This document shows, piece by piece, positions 48,417 through 60,940 of a stretch of DNA of 64,000 bases. Source of the stretch: Nemania diffusa (Eukaryota; Ascomycota; Sordariomycetes; Xylariales; Xylariaceae); contig JBBPUQ010000002.1 of assembly GCA_038501195.1 (NCBI GenBank), forward strand, positions 682,001 to 746,000. The letters are read 5' to 3'. The first letter of the stretch is position 1, and each line of letters starts with the position of its first letter. Under the pieces are notes generated by a model. The model was not told the DNA's origin, ran no database searches, and was given only the letters and a program-made list of their open reading frames with translations. The translations under genes were made by a program, and so were the position numbers.

Positions 48417-48715
48417 CCCTAAGGAACTGTGTTTTTCCTAGTCTCCAAGCCCTAAGGCACTGCGCTTTCCTACCTAGGGAACTGCGCTTTCCAAGTCTTG
48501 GAGCCCTAAGAAACTACGCTTTCCTAATCTTCGAGCCTTAAGGAACTGTGTTTTCTTGATTTTCGAGCCTTAAAGAACTACGCTTTCCTGGGTTTCGAGC
48601 CCTGAGGAACTGCGCTTTCCTACCTAAGGAACTGTGCTTTCCAAGTCTTCGAGCCTTGAAGAACCGCGTTTTGTTGATTCTCGAGCCTCAAAGAACTACG
48701 CTTTCCTAGCCTTCG
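48417..48715 (+). repeat. Diverged tandem repeat, AAGGAACTGCGCTTTCC units
   Basis: About nine copies of a unit of roughly 24-36 bases built on AAGGAACTGCGCTTTCCTA and CTTCGAGCC. Copies differ from each other by substitutions and by presence or absence of the second half. No translation product is likely. Confidence 0.75.
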
Positions 48716-49844
48716 AATCCTTCGCACTGCTTGTACCAGACTACACCACACACTACGACTCGACTTCCAACAAGGTATCAAATGACTTCACATCGTCTTT
48801 CTTTCATCGACCCTCCAAAATCGCCTGCTGGCAGGAGAATTGAGTGTGGGTTAGGGTGGTATTCTACTATGAAGTCGGATAGGTGGACGGTTATTTAATC
48901 CTTTGTTGTACAGTGATGGCTTCATTTAAGCCTCGCCGGAGCGGGTCTCGTATTGTTGGGGGTTTCTAGAGGGCAATGCAGTTGTGCTAAGGAGTATGGC
49001 TAAGGTTCAGAAGGAGATAGTCAGACACCTACGGTATATAGCAGGCTTCGTCACGGCTACAATCCATAGCCAATGCAACACCACTTATCCCACCAGTCTA
49101 ATCCTAGTTTTTTTCTACCTATTGTAGGACCCTTTATCCGCAATCTCGATGGCAGGGCTAATCTATAGCGTTACCACCTAGCTGGGACGCCAAAGACATG
49201 TGATTAGCGCCGACGTTTTACTGTCACACCCGCTACTGTACGCTAGACCCCGCGCAATACGGGCTGCATACTAGATAGGTAAGTGTTTACCTATGTAGGT
49301 ATCTAACCGAGAGCTCAGATGGTTCTTGAATTCAGCCCCTATATCGGCTATATGATTTACAGCTGCTGCCAGATGCAATACTGTACATGGGACTCTAGCT
49401 GCATGTAGGTACCTAATATATTGGGGCTGAAGCTGAGCAAGGAAAGCAGATAAAAGGCCCGTCGAACTCCTCCCAAACCTTGTATTTCAACACCGTTGCC
49501 CGTTATATTCTACGTATAGTCTTACGGTTGTCTAATTAGAGTTTAAAGGGAGAAAAAAGCCAGGTACGTCACATAGTGTCCGAAAATTGTTGTACTTGCC
49601 ATACCTACGTAAACCCTCCCTCCCCCTTAAGCTCCAACTTCTACGCTAGATAAGTGTCTCCCTCGCGGCGCATCGCATACCAGTGTAACCCTTGTCCCCG
49701 GGGTGGTACGACCCAATAAGCATATATCTTCGGAATCGACGTTCCACGCCCTTTCTTCCAACATCAAAACCGGCTCGACGTCAGCTCACAAGCCCAAGGA
49801 CTAACACATCTCAGCTCTTCTAATACAACAACCAAACCCTCACC
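48716..49844. other. Intergenic, promoter side of the DUF3602 gene
   Basis: No gene is supported between the repeat mosaic and 49845. A TAGGTAAGTGTTTACCTA inverted repeat lies near 49276. The 40 bases before the start codon (CTCTTCTAATACAACAACCAAACCCTCACC) are the C- and A-rich leader typical of fungal genes. Confidence 0.45.
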
Positions 49845-50396
49845 ATGTCTGCACCTGAAGTATCCCACGGCCGCGGCGGCGCAGGCAACATCAACCCCGA
49901 CGACACGCAATACGTCGACGGCGAGATCGTGCGTCAGGGCGATGTCGGCACCCACGGCGACGGCGCATACAGCACCGGGCGCGGAGGTACGTCATCTATC
50001 CCTCTCGCAATCACTTGCGCTCCTCGCTATGCCACTACACGACTGCAGCAATGCACTCTCCCAATCCCCCATTCCATTTCAATCCGTTCCACCCCACATA
50101 CCCCAAGCCGGCTGACTGGCTGACTCCCCCACCCGCAAACAGGCGCAGCAAACATAGGCGACAAGGAGGCCCCCGCCATCGCGCGCGCGGACAAGGAGGT
50201 GGTGCCGGCCGAGGCCATGCGCGCCTCGCTCGACGGCGACTTCCACACGGGGCGCGGCGGCGCGGCGAACGTCGTGCACACGCCTGAGCCGGCCAAGGGC
50301 GAGGCTGCTGCTGCTGCGGCGCCGGCTGCGAAGCCACCGAACCAGGGCCTCGCTGATAAGCTGAAGCACAAGATCTTCAATGCCTTCAAGAAATAG
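49845..50396 (+). CDS. DUF3602 protein (Par32-like), GRGG repeats
   Basis: Two exons, 49845-49986 and 50143-50396 (intron GTACGT, branch CTGAC, AACAG; phase 1), give 131 residues. Three glycine-rich motifs define the family: SHGRGGAGNINPD, YSTGRGGAANIGD and FHTGRGGAANVVH. The intron falls inside the second. An Ala-rich linker leads to a basic, helical C-terminus, LADKLKHKIFNAFKK. In budding yeast the related Par32 acts in TOR signalling and restrains ammonium permeases. Whether this small relative does the same is unknown. The protein looks largely disordered. Confidence 0.85.
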
Positions 50397-50990
50397 ACGA
50401 GAGGCGGGGTTGCATGATTACGAGCTGGACGGTATAGATGGAGGTGGTTGAGGGGAGACTGAGAGGTGGGGGTTGGAATTGGGATTGCATGAGTTATGAA
50501 TTAATATGGCGGGAGCTCGCGGGCAAAGGGCAGCATTATGTTCTTTTTCGTTTCTTGCTGACGGAGAGAATGCGCGCGCATGCGATCTATCAATCGATTG
50601 ATCGCGCTGTTGTCTGCATGTTGTCGTCTTGGTGGTTTTATGGGTGGATGAGTTTTTCTTTCAATGATATCCGCTTCCGTTGCCGCGAGACTCGGCTTGA
50701 TGATTTACAATGCGTGAAGTGAAATTCGTCTCTATTGTTTCTTCTCTGTCTACTCCGTTTTCTCACCGCATGCTTATTATTCTTCGATGTTCTCGTGGTG
50801 GAAACTTAAGGTTCGGATGTTATATTCTCTGTTTTTAGGGCAGATATGTACATGATAGGTGCTCGCTCGATCGAGCACCGGACAACCTGAATGAGATATG
50901 CTGCGATGCTAAGCTAAATCCCAGGGCTACCGCCGGCAGGGCACGCACTTTGCCCGAGACAAGTTGGGTCCTTCAATGTCCTCCTTCCAT
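50397..50990. other. Intergenic between convergent DUF3602 and xylanase genes
   Basis: The gap holds the 3' regions of two convergent genes and no frame of interest. CTCGATCGAG, a perfect palindrome, lies near 50866. Confidence 0.4.
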
Positions 50991-52251
50991 CTATTTCAGA
51001 GAGTTGGCGACGGCGGTGTACGCGGCCTTGGGGTTGAAGTTGGAGTCGAAGAGGAGGGGGCTCGAGCTCGCTCGCCACGAGTCCTGCTTAACGTTAGCCT
51101 TTCCATGTACATCACACACGACCGGGACTTAAGAAAAGAAAAGAAAAGAAAAAGAAGGAGTCAACTCACAGGGTCCCGCACACCCCAGACAGTGATACCA
51201 ACACACTTCGGCTCATCAAGACAAGCCTTAGTAACAGCAACATAGTCATTCGCCGGCGCGCCCACGATATCGACCTCGGTAAACGCGACCTCGGCCACGC
51301 CCGACGCCGCCAGCGCCTTGATCGTCGCGCCCGCCTGCGCGGCCAGGCCGGCGGTCAGGTGGGCCTGGGAGCCGATGCCGTCGATGGGGACGCCGGCGGC
51401 GATCCACTTCTTGACGTGCGCGACCATGCCCGTGGTGACCTTGGCGTAGTTGGGCTGGTCGAGGTTGTAGTCGTTGATGTACAGCTTGACGTCCGGGTCC
51501 GCCTTGCGCGCGGCCTCGAAGGCGATGCGCACGAAGTCCTCGCCGAGCACCTGCGAGAAGACGGAGCTGCGGAGGGAGCCGTCTTCGTTGAACATCTCGT
51601 TGACGACGTCCTGTGGACAATCAAGAGAATGATTAGTACACGCACAGTATTCGGTGGGAAGACGGATAGAGAAGTGCGTGTGTGTAAGAGAGAGAGAGAG
51701 CTCACCCAGGCGTAGATCTTCCCCTTGTACCGCGTCACCAGCGTCGTGACGTGGTTCTCGATGACGCTCGTGAGCGTGGCCTTGTCGCGGATCTGGCTGA
51801 CCCAGCCCGGCAGCTGCGAGTGCCAGACGAGCGTGTGGCCGCGGATCAGCTTGCCGTTCTTGGTCGCCCAGTCGACGAGGTAGTCGGCCTGCGCGAAGTT
51901 GAAGTTGCCCCGGCTCGGCTCGGTCGCGTCCCACTAGAAAGCACACGTTTTCCCCGTCAGCCCCTGGATCATCTCGTCTTGTCTTGTCGTCGGATGGGCC
52001 GGCCCTTGTCCTTGTCTTTGTCACCCTACCTTCATGCTGTTCTCCGGCGTCACCTGCCCGAAGTCGGACTGGATGACCGCGGCCGACTTGCCCGTCGACA
52101 GCCGGCTCTGGTCCGCGCACGACCCGTAGTACTTCTTGCCCTTGGCCTGGATCAGCGTGTTGATGCTGTCCGCCGCCTGTCTCTCCGACACCTCGGCCGG
52201 CGCGGCCATGGCCACGATGGGCGCGAGGAGGAGGAGGAACGCTGACTTCAT
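50991..52251 (-). CDS. Endo-1,4-beta-xylanase, GH10, secreted
   Basis: Four exons, 52030-52251, 51706-51933, 51170-51610 and 50991-51086, all joined in phase 0, give 328 residues. A signal peptide ([19 protein letters not shown]) is followed by a single GH10 barrel with no cellulose-binding module. Family signatures in order are YYGSCAD, TPENSMKWDATEP (across the first junction), [20 protein letters not shown] with the acid/base Glu155 (across the second junction), [21 protein letters not shown] with the nucleophile Glu262, [14 protein letters not shown] (across the third junction), and [13 protein letters not shown]. Length is normal for a stand-alone fungal GH10. The enzyme cuts the xylan backbone outside the cell. 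Conserved motifs crossing each junction make the splice model firm. Confidence 0.94.
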
Positions 52252-52850
52252 GATTGCGTCGGATTCGTCGTCGTCGTCGTCGAGATGGGATTCGGGTTGA
52301 TGCGGCTGTGCTGCTGCTGCTCTCTAACCAATACTATACTTTTTTGCCTGCCCCGAGCCTTTACCTAAGGGAAGAAGAAGCCTTGGTGTTTATATAGGCT
52401 TCGTCATACTAAATGGAGCATATGGCCCGAGGGCACGGGAGTCTTATCCTCCGTTCCATAGTTGGGTCCCGTATATTAAACTGTAGATATGAGCGGTGGT
52501 AAAATAGGGGGGTTGCGGCGAGTGCTGTATCGCTTCTCGGCGCGAGGTGTAATCTAGCATCCTTTCACAATGCTGGCGGGCTGGGCTATGATGTCGCTGG
52601 TAGGGCGAGGAGACGGCCCAAGAGGCTCGGCCAGCATGGCGCTACAGGACGAGGCGATAAGTGGAAATTGGGCCGATTGGTATTGGAAGCTGTGTCCTGA
52701 ACGTGGCAGAGCGCGGTGGACGTGTGGAGCGCGAGGCATGTAGATCATGGCGGCAAAGATATAGCCTGAAGTCTGCACGGGGCTCGATATTCCCCGAGCA
52801 GCGAACGGCTAAGCAGGGCCGAGCCAGGAAGAACGAGGCTAGGCCGTGAT
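52252..52850 (-). promoter_or_regulatory. Xylanase upstream region with TATA box
   Basis: Read towards the gene, CTATATAAAC at about 52390-52399 is a good TATA box about 140 bases before the start codon. A GGCTAA word at 52807-52812 matches the core of the XlnR activator site, but six bases occur by chance often. The leader before the ATG is rich in CAG/CGA repeats. Catabolite repression sites cannot be called with confidence. Confidence 0.5.
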
Positions 52851-55640
52851 TTTCATGTTATCTTCCTTCTTGTCCTTGCCTTGGTATGGCATGACTCTCT
52901 GGTTGTAGAAGACTGCTTTGTATATTTAGAGATGTAGGGGGCGGAAAGGAGTTGTATGAAGCCGTTAAAGCTACAATACCGTAACTTATCTCTTCAACAT
53001 GAGACTAACACGGTATTTAGGTATATACTCCCTACGTAGCGCAAAAGTGAGTAAAGGAAATTGTTATTTAGCTGTCATATTTGTGCTATCTAATAATAGC
53101 AATCGTCGATATCTCGTGAAAGCTGTTTGAAAAGGAACATGCTGTCGGGATGCGTCGACGTGTGATCGCAATAGCCCCTCAATATGGCTAAAACGGGCGA
53201 ACAGCATGAAGATCATCCTGTGATTAGCTCGGGGAACGGCTACAGTTCGCTAGATCGCCCGGCAATCTGGATGATTGTCGCTGGAGAAACGACGGATTGC
53301 TACCAGGAATAGACCAGCGTCTCGAGGTGGTCGAACGAGGGGAATCAATGGAATATCAGTTAACCCGGTAGCTGGAGATGTAGTAGATCAGACGGCTATG
53401 GTCATGTATATAAAGACACTTGCTTCCCAGTCTTAAGAGCCACCCATTTTGGTTGCGAACAGATGTCCTGCCGGCTTGGTTCAAATGGCGACTTATAGCT
53501 TGCCAGGTGAAGCATGAATAGGTGTGGAATGACCGTTGTCTTTTTAAGGGAATAAGAGAATCAGAGAGATATTATATGAGATATTATTAGACTCTTACCT
53601 TTTCATATAATTCGCCCTCCCTTTTTCAAGCTTTAGTCATGTACTATCAAGATTATGGATTATGACAGTCGAGCATGACCCTAACAAGGTCTCATTTGTA
53701 ACATTCACAAAAGATCATCATTACGGTGATATTACCGTAATTGCGCGGCGTTATACCAATCCCTTTAAATGAACGATTAAACAAACCGTTTCATAATAGT
53801 ATCAGTCTAATACCTATTCGCGCAAGGCGATAATTTAACCCGGTTGTATCAAAGGCAGAACAGGAGTGGGATTGATAAGTCAAGTTTCAATATATGGGTA
53901 ATAAAATTGTCCCCTCAACATGAAAGGCAAGCCGAGAAAGGAGCAGAAACGTAATAAAACCAATAGAGAGCTAGACAGACGCTCATGTAGCAAGGATATT
54001 CCCTACTTATCGAGGAGAAGATGAAGTAGATAGTAGTAAATATATCCATTTAAAAGCTGTATGAGTGCGGCGACAGTGGGCCTATATTGACGCTATAACT
54101 GTTACAGATCTATCTAGATACTTGTAAGTTAAATGCAACTAGGCATGCTTAGCTACACAGACAAGGGAGGGGATTTCAGGTAAGCCTCATTGATATCATT
54201 TTCTTTTGAGACCAATATACCACAGTACAGTACCATGCTATAAGGACTTATATCTATATTTCATTTCCCTTTGACCCCAATTCCCCACGGTAACATACCT
54301 AACATACCTACCTAACATCCATTGTATGTACACCACACCACGCTACATAGGGTACCTAGTGGGTAGATAGTGTATAGATAGATACTTACCTGACTGGTGT
54401 CAAGCGGGCATCAAGTGAGCCGCGGGGTGAACTAGACCAAGCATGATAGCGATTGTCCGGTGGCCATCCTAAAATGGAGAGGACGGGCCCGCCTGACCCC
54501 ATCTTGGCAGCAGAACGAGGGGTTGGGCGCCGGGTCGGGGTGATCAGTATGGTAGTCAGTACGGTGGTCAGTTGGGTCAGTTGGTGCAGTTGGTTCTCTC
54601 TCTCTGTGAAGCTCGGGTGCTTTTCTGAGGCGGGTTTGCTGCTGGGAGAAAGATACCAGGTTACAGATATAGTAGGTAGGCATGGAGCCATCCCATCGAT
54701 AGCATGTTCCTCCAAGCTCCTGACTTATTGTTCTACCTACCTATCTAGATACCTATCTACTCCCTCCCTCCCTCTCCCTTTCATTCTTCCTTTGTTAGTG
54801 GTGGACTGTGGGGAGGCCTTTCTTCTCTTCCCTCGACTTGATATCCATCCTCCTCCGTGTCTATTTACATATATATCGAAAAGCAAGCCGGCCTACTTAC
54901 CGAAGAGTATACTCGTGTCGCATAATGCCCATGAGTACAGTGCATTGCTATATCGCAGCAAGGAAGCGTATGAAGTGTCGCATCACGGTACACACGCACG
55001 ACACATTGAATCTACCCACAGATTCTCCGGGGAAGTAGGGAAATTAAGGAGGTTGCGCAGGGAAGGATTGCCGTCATCGCGACAAAAAGATAAAGAAACA
55101 TCTGACCAAAGATACCGACGCTCTCTATGCCTTGAATCTTTTCGACAAGAAACAACGCGCACGCTATTCCGAGATGATGAATGAGAGCCACGGCCGACCA
55201 TTGAGGCGATAAGAGACAATTAGATAATCTTGTACTAAACAAGGAGGGAGCTGTAAGTGCTACGTGAACGAGGCCATCACGAACAGGAGTTTATCGTGGT
55301 GCATGAAAAGCAAAACTGACCATGTCTTATTGGACAGCCGGCACTTGAAAATATACTTACAAGTTACAGCACATATCGAGGATTAATTGGTGATCAGGGG
55401 CGAGATAACCTTGGGTATATTTACCTAGGTAGACCATAGTGCTGTACAGTGACGCCATTCCATTACCCCATAGGTAACTGTGGGTAGCTCTCTTTCAGCT
55501 CCTGGGCGGCGGCTCCCAGGCGGCTCCTGTCCGGTGACGGTGCCTAGCTCAGGCACCCCCGGTCCAGTGCAGCCAATCATATAGCTCCTATCAACCACTA
55601 AGCCTTACTTGCTTAGAGCACCTACCACAGGCAGGCAGTG
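52851..55640. other. Long intergenic region, no gene supported
   Basis: The first part is AT-richer with short simple repeats (for example AGATATTAT near 53569 and 53580). ACATACCTAACATACCTACC near 54293 and CCTACCTACCTATCTAGATA near 54734 are microsatellite-like. A 243-codon plus-strand frame at 54453-55184 runs through such low-complexity DNA and is not credible. A hydrophobic minus-strand frame at 55012-55242 is unrecognised. Confidence 0.45.
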
Positions 55641-57793
55641 ATGGTTCCCCCGAACGAGCAGCAGCTGCGGCGGCCACCGCCAAACCCTCGCCTGCTTTCC
55701 GTTCAATCGATTGCGTCCAAGTATTCCATCCGTTCTCATTCTTCATCATTCGAAGCCGACGATGAACGTTCCACGACCACAGCCGAGTCTTTCAGAATGA
55801 GTCCACGGCTTAGTATCGACACCGGGGATAGCTTACCACCCAACCGTCGCTATCCCGGCGAGGACATCCGCCCTACGAGTACTAAAGAGCTGTCTGGCTG
55901 GTACATGTATGCTTTTGCTGCCGAAACCTATGTGATCTGCGGTGAGTGCAACATCCTTTATCCCAGTTACGCTACAGAACTGCTGTAACTAGCTACCTAC
56001 GTAGAATAATAGCCGCTGACTTTATGCATAGGTATCTGTAAGTATCCATCGAGAAATATCCCTAGCTACCGTTCCTAGACATCCCTTACGATGACTCGCC
56101 TACCCGCACGAAGCTTACGTACAGCGCAATAGCCTCCTTCATACCGATCCTCCTAGAGAGTCTAGCTAGAGAGAATGGTGTTCTTCTCTCCGATCGCGAA
56201 ACGCCATGCGGCGACAGCGCCCAGAAACATGGCCGCCACGAGGACAGCCAGTGTATCGTCTCCATTTTAGGAGTCGACATCAACACCGCCAGCTTTGCCA
56301 TGTATACATTCAGCATAAGCGTGCTGTTGCAGGCTCTGCTGGTAGTAAGCATCAGCTGCGCGGCCGATCACGGGAATTATCGAAAACGCCTCCTGCTCAC
56401 CTTTGCTTGGACTGGCAGCCTGTGTGTGATGTGTTATATATTCATTTCTAAGGAAATATATCTGCTTGGCGGCCTGCTTGCCATCATATCGAACACCTCG
56501 TTCGGTGCATCTTTTGTATTGCTCAACTCGTTCCTACCACTTCTCGTTCGTCACCATCCCCTTGTTCAGGAATCAGCCGCAGGATTCCCGATCGAGGATG
56601 GGAGTGATGATCAACTACCCGATTCTCAGTCTTTAGCAACGTCGCCTACTCTCATCGAGCACCCACTAAACAACTCAGCGACCCCTTTGCTCCGGCCGAA
56701 CGACACCGATTCAGAATACGACGGGCTACTACGCGTTCCGACTCACGAGGAGCTGACCTCCATTGAGCTCAAGCTCTCGACCGAAATATCAGCGAAGGGT
56801 ATTGGTATCGGGTATGGAGCAGCGTTATTCGTGCAATGCGTATCTATTTTATTACTCGTCGCCTTGGGGAGCTCAACATGGTCACAACGGGTTGTCTTGC
56901 TATTTATTGGATCATGGTGGGCTATCTTCACGATACCGGCAGCCATGTGGCTGAGACCGAGACCTGGCCCTCCCCTGGCCACAAACGGTTACCAGGGGTC
57001 AAGGGCCTGGTTATCTTACATAGCCTTCTCCTGGAAGACTCTGTTTCGCACAGTTATGCTGGCCCGGCGCCTCCTCGATATCGTTCTATTTCTGGCTAGC
57101 TGGTTCCTTCTCTCTGACGCAATCGCAACAACCTCTTCCACCGCTATCCTATTCGCCAAGACACAACTTGGCATGAAGCCCTGGGCATTGGGGTTTATTA
57201 ATGTCATATCTACCACGACTGGCGTAATTGGTGCCTTAAGTTGGTCGTTTGTCTCTCGACATTTCAACCTCAAACCCCACCAGACTATCCTAGGGTGCAT
57301 CGCCCTTTTCGAAGTGATTCCTATATATGGTTTGCTAGGCTACTTGCCATTTGTTCAGCGATGGGGGGTGGTTGGTCTCCAGCAGCCATGGGAAATGTAC
57401 CCGTTGGCTGCCGTCTATGGCCTTGTCTTAGGAGGTCTCAGCTCCTATTGTCGATCCCTTTTTGGCGAGCTCATCCCGCCAGGATCCGAGGCCGCGTTCT
57501 ATGCGTTATACGCCATTACCGATAAGGGATCGAGCGTATTTGGCCCTGTCATTGTCGGTGCCATCATTGACGCCTACGGGGAGATTCGGCCAGCTTTCTG
57601 GTTTTTAGCACTGCTGGTCGGACTGCCCGCTCCAATCATCTACTTTGTCAACGTCGAGCGTGGTAAATCAGAAGGCGAGAAGCTCGCAGAAATAATCGAA
57701 GGATTTAAGAGTGGCGGGAATGCCCATGGCAATGGATCGGTTAATGGGGAAGAGCGTCAGGGAATGTTGGCAACTTATCAAGGGGACGAGTAA
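55641..57793 (+). CDS. ATG22: Autophagy-related protein 22, vacuolar amino acid exporter
   Basis: Atg22 exports amino acids from the vacuole after autophagic breakdown. Exons 55641-55941, 56033-56038 and 56133-57793 give 655 residues. The middle exon is only 6 bases; with it the junction reads [20 protein letters not shown], the conserved Atg22 start of the membrane region. Skipping it stays in frame but gives [10 protein letters not shown]. Intron 1 has GTGAGT, branch CTGAC and CATAG; intron 2 has GTAAGT and ATAG. Further signatures are [53 protein letters not shown], a long acidic loop (about 300-370), a second helix bundle, and [20 protein letters not shown]. The N-terminal 80 residues are Ser/Pro-rich and cytosolic. 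A GTG three bases upstream is in frame, but the ATG at 55641 is preferred. Confidence 0.92.
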
Positions 57794-59503
57794 GAGAGGG
57801 GTTCATTGCGATCCCCAACTTCATCAGAGAAGAAGGAGCGTTTTTTCCTTTCTTGATTCGATTAAGCATAGCGATGGCGTTGGCTGCCCTTTCATTGAAG
57901 AACATGGATCGTTTTGGGCACTCGCCTTCTAATCAATCGAGCAAGGAATTAATATGTATAGGAACTGTGTCAGTTTCACTCGCCTACCTAGGCTGTTGCT
58001 TACATGAACGGCGTATGCTGGCAACGGTCGAAATAATACACAAAGTGCATACAACTGGCATGCGCCTCTAATTTCGCTATACAAATGACAGGGCCAGGCT
58101 AAACGCCATGCTATTTCCCCCATGCATTTAATAGCTAGCATAGCCCTGTCTGCTCGCGTTATACCGAGCTTTTTTGCTATGTAGCCAGCAAGACTACAAT
58201 CAGCCACGTCCCAATAGTCCGGGCGCTTCGTAGTGTATAGCACCACATACCACAGTATAGGTACCGGAGTATTCTGTATGTCAACTAATAATAGGTAAGC
58301 TTAATTTCTTTATGCTTAGCTACGCATAGTTACTATAGCAGCTATAATAACTCTATCGCTTGCCCAGTAAGAGTTCTTTAATAAATATCAACTCTCGCAA
58401 TTCTTTATACCATGTAGCAATTCAGATTGAAAACATGTGCTCAACGTCTGATATGCTGAGTACTGTTTACCTGCATAGGTAGGTGGTAACCTACAAGGCA
58501 ACGGTTTATCGTGATTGGACAAGGAGGAGACTAACTGGGCTACACAAGCACTTGGTGGAGGGCGGTCACCCCCAACATGCCAAGAATGGTAGGCTGGGAT
58601 CCGTGGGCGATTCATGGGAAAGGCTAACACAGGGGACGGGCTCGGGGACACAAGAGCACAAGGGATAATAAGTATAAGTGGTCGGTGCTACAGCATACCT
58701 ACATGCACTTACTCTGTACCTAACCTAACCTTAGTGCAGATAACTAGCTGGTCTAGGTACCTACATAGGACCTAAGTGACTGGGTACATGTAGTTTCCAT
58801 CGGTTCCCTTCCCCCCCCTCGATTCATTCCCCCGCCACCTTAATAATTGAATAAGAATAATTATATTTCCGGCTTACCAAGGTAGCTCGTACCTAACCTA
58901 TCTCCATCCATGTAGCCATCAGTCTTGCCTCTTCGTATGTAGATAGACACGTTCCCGATTTTCGTCTCCCGCCCTCCCGCCTCCCGTGCCCAAGTCCCCC
59001 AGTTCGCCCCAAGTTCCAAGTCCCCAGTCTTGCAGTCTCCAATCTTCGTCACCTGTCCACCAACCGAGCTTCATCAGTTGGATCTCAACCTGGATCTCAA
59101 CGGACACAGGCCGCATCTTAGTAACTAAAGCACCAACGAGGGCGGCGTACGGGAGCAGAGAGCTACGCGACACCGTCGGTCTAGGGCAGCTGGTTGTGCG
59201 ACGAGTTGTGCTTGGCGCTGCCCGTGGGATCAATTGCGCGACGGAAGAGGAGCAGAGGAGCCAGTTTTTTCCTCCTCACCCGACACGCAACGCGCCATCA
59301 ACCCAGGAAGCTCTGCTGGAGTTAGCCGGGCATCGCGTCTATCTCTAAGCTTCCCTCCTCTTGCTCTGCATCGATCGCTACCAACTGTCCCCTCGCATAA
59401 CTCGTTCGTCGTAACCTTCGATTTCACACATCGCGAAAGCGACTCAAAAAAAAAATCATTTTATCGTTGCGCGTCTTATTGCGCGTCTCGCTACCCGCCC
59501 GCC
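57794..59503. other. Intergenic, 3' end of ATG22 and promoter of the BAH-PHD gene
   Basis: No gene is supported. AGGTACCTACATAGGACCT near 58755 and similar TACCTA words recur. Pyrimidine-rich DNA (about 58960-59060) and an A-run (59448-59456) lie in the probable 5' leader of the next gene. Confidence 0.45.
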
Positions 59504-60940
59504 ATGGCAACAGCTCGCAAACGCCCTCGACCCGATGAGGACACCCAGGCCGAATGTCCCTTCACCGTAACCCATCCCGATCCAAACGAGAGGGACAAGA
59601 AGTCAAAGCGCAGGCGGCAGGAGTCCGAGGACCAACCCGTCCCCAAGATACCCCTGCAGGCCTCTCCCTTTTCTCCGATGGGCAAGTTCAAGGACCCCAA
59701 CAACACCATGGATAGGTACTATCAAGTTCATCCCCACCAGAAATGGATGGACATGACTCGCTATAATAGTTTTGTTCGTACGTCGGCACGCCCAGTCGCC
59801 TCCAGCCACTATTCCCCCAGCTAACAAGTTGTCTTCAGTCAACGGCGTTAAGTATTATAGCGAAGGTTTTATTTTTGTCGCGAACAGCTCCACGATCGAG
59901 CGCCAAAAGAACCCCGGCGAGGCGCGACAATCTAGGCAGAAGTCAGATGATGACTGGGTAGCCAGGATTCTCGAAATTCGTGCGAGCGACGAGCACCACG
60001 TGTATGCCCGCGTATATTGGATGTATTGGCCAGATGAGTTGCCACAGGGCACCCAGGAAGGCAAGAAGTCCATTCAGGGGAGGCAGTCCTATCACGGCCA
60101 GAACGAGTTAATCGCGTCCAACCACAGTATGTGCGATCCATGATCCGTCGATTATGCCCGGAAGAGTAGGCACACTAACATTCTGGCAGTGGACGTGATC
60201 AACGTTGTCAGTGTGACGGCGCAAGCTACAGTGAACCAATGGGACGAGACGAATGAGGACGAAGTGCAACAGGCTTTATATTGGCGCCAGGCATTCGATG
60301 TCCGTAGCATGGAGCTCTCGGTAAGACGCGATCCTCGTCTAGATAGAAGTGCGACAAGCTGACAAGATACTAGTCTGCGCTACCCCGATGCAAATGCAAC
60401 CGCCCCGAGAACCCCGATAACCAGCTAATCAACTGCACCAACACGGACTGCAGAAAATGGCTACACGATGACTGCATCGTCCACGATGCCCTCATGAAAA
60501 CGTTTTCGCGCCTCGGAGCCGACAAACCTCATAAACCGGTGCGAATGAAGAACGAAGATCTGGGAAGTGCTACCCGACCTCTTAGCCCGAGTGAGTCCGG
60601 GGCGGCCCAGACAGCTCAGCAGTCGATAGACGTGAAGCCGGAGGACCAGAAAACCATCAAGCTCGCAGATGTTGAGAGTGCCGGGTCATCGGTAAAGGTG
60701 GACAACCGCATAGTACCGACCGCTACGGGTACGGAGCCGAAGCGCAAGGGGCGCCCTCGGAAGTCGGAAATACCCGAGGTGGTCAACCCCAAGCCGTACG
60801 AGGGGCTGTTCTCTGCCGTTATTAACGACACATCACCTCCCCTAATCGAGATTCGGGATCTCCGTGAGAATGTGTCAGGTGGCGAGAAGTCGTGGACGGA
60901 GCCCATCCACTGCCTCCTCTGCAATGCTGAAATCCAGTGA
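59504..60940 (+). CDS. BAH-PHD chromatin reader with AT-hook
   Basis: Four exons, 59504-59777, 59839-60126, 60190-60320 and 60374-60940, join in frame (branch sites CTAAC, CTAAC and CTGAC) to 419 residues. A basic N-terminus (RKRPRPDED, DKKSKRRR) precedes a BAH domain at about 90-215: GVKYYSEGFIFVANSS, DDDWVARILEIRASD, HHVYARVYWMYWPDELP. A PHD-type finger starts at about 235 with CKCNRPENPDNQLINCTNTD, then CRKWLHDDC. A final CLLCNAE lies at the extreme C-terminus, about 150 residues later. The inserted linker holds an AT-hook (KRKGRPRKSE). Fungal BAH-PHD proteins such as Neurospora EPR-1 read H3K27 methylation for Polycomb silencing. This gene is a candidate of that class, but orthology is not shown. 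Confidence 0.85.

Noticed and set aside
47585..48715. CRISPR-like array
   Set aside because: Repeats are contiguous or composite, without unique spacers of constant length, and the genome is eukaryotic.
51359..52245. Plus-strand frames over the xylanase
   Set aside because: Antisense shadows of high-GC coding DNA.
54453..55184. 243-codon plus-strand frame
   Set aside because: It passes through CCTACC/CTCCCT-type low-complexity DNA, has no recognisable motif, and competes with frames on the other strand.
55012..55242. Hydrophobic minus-strand frame suggestive of a membrane-protein relic
   Set aside because: Too short and not matched to any family I can name. It overlaps other open frames of equal quality.
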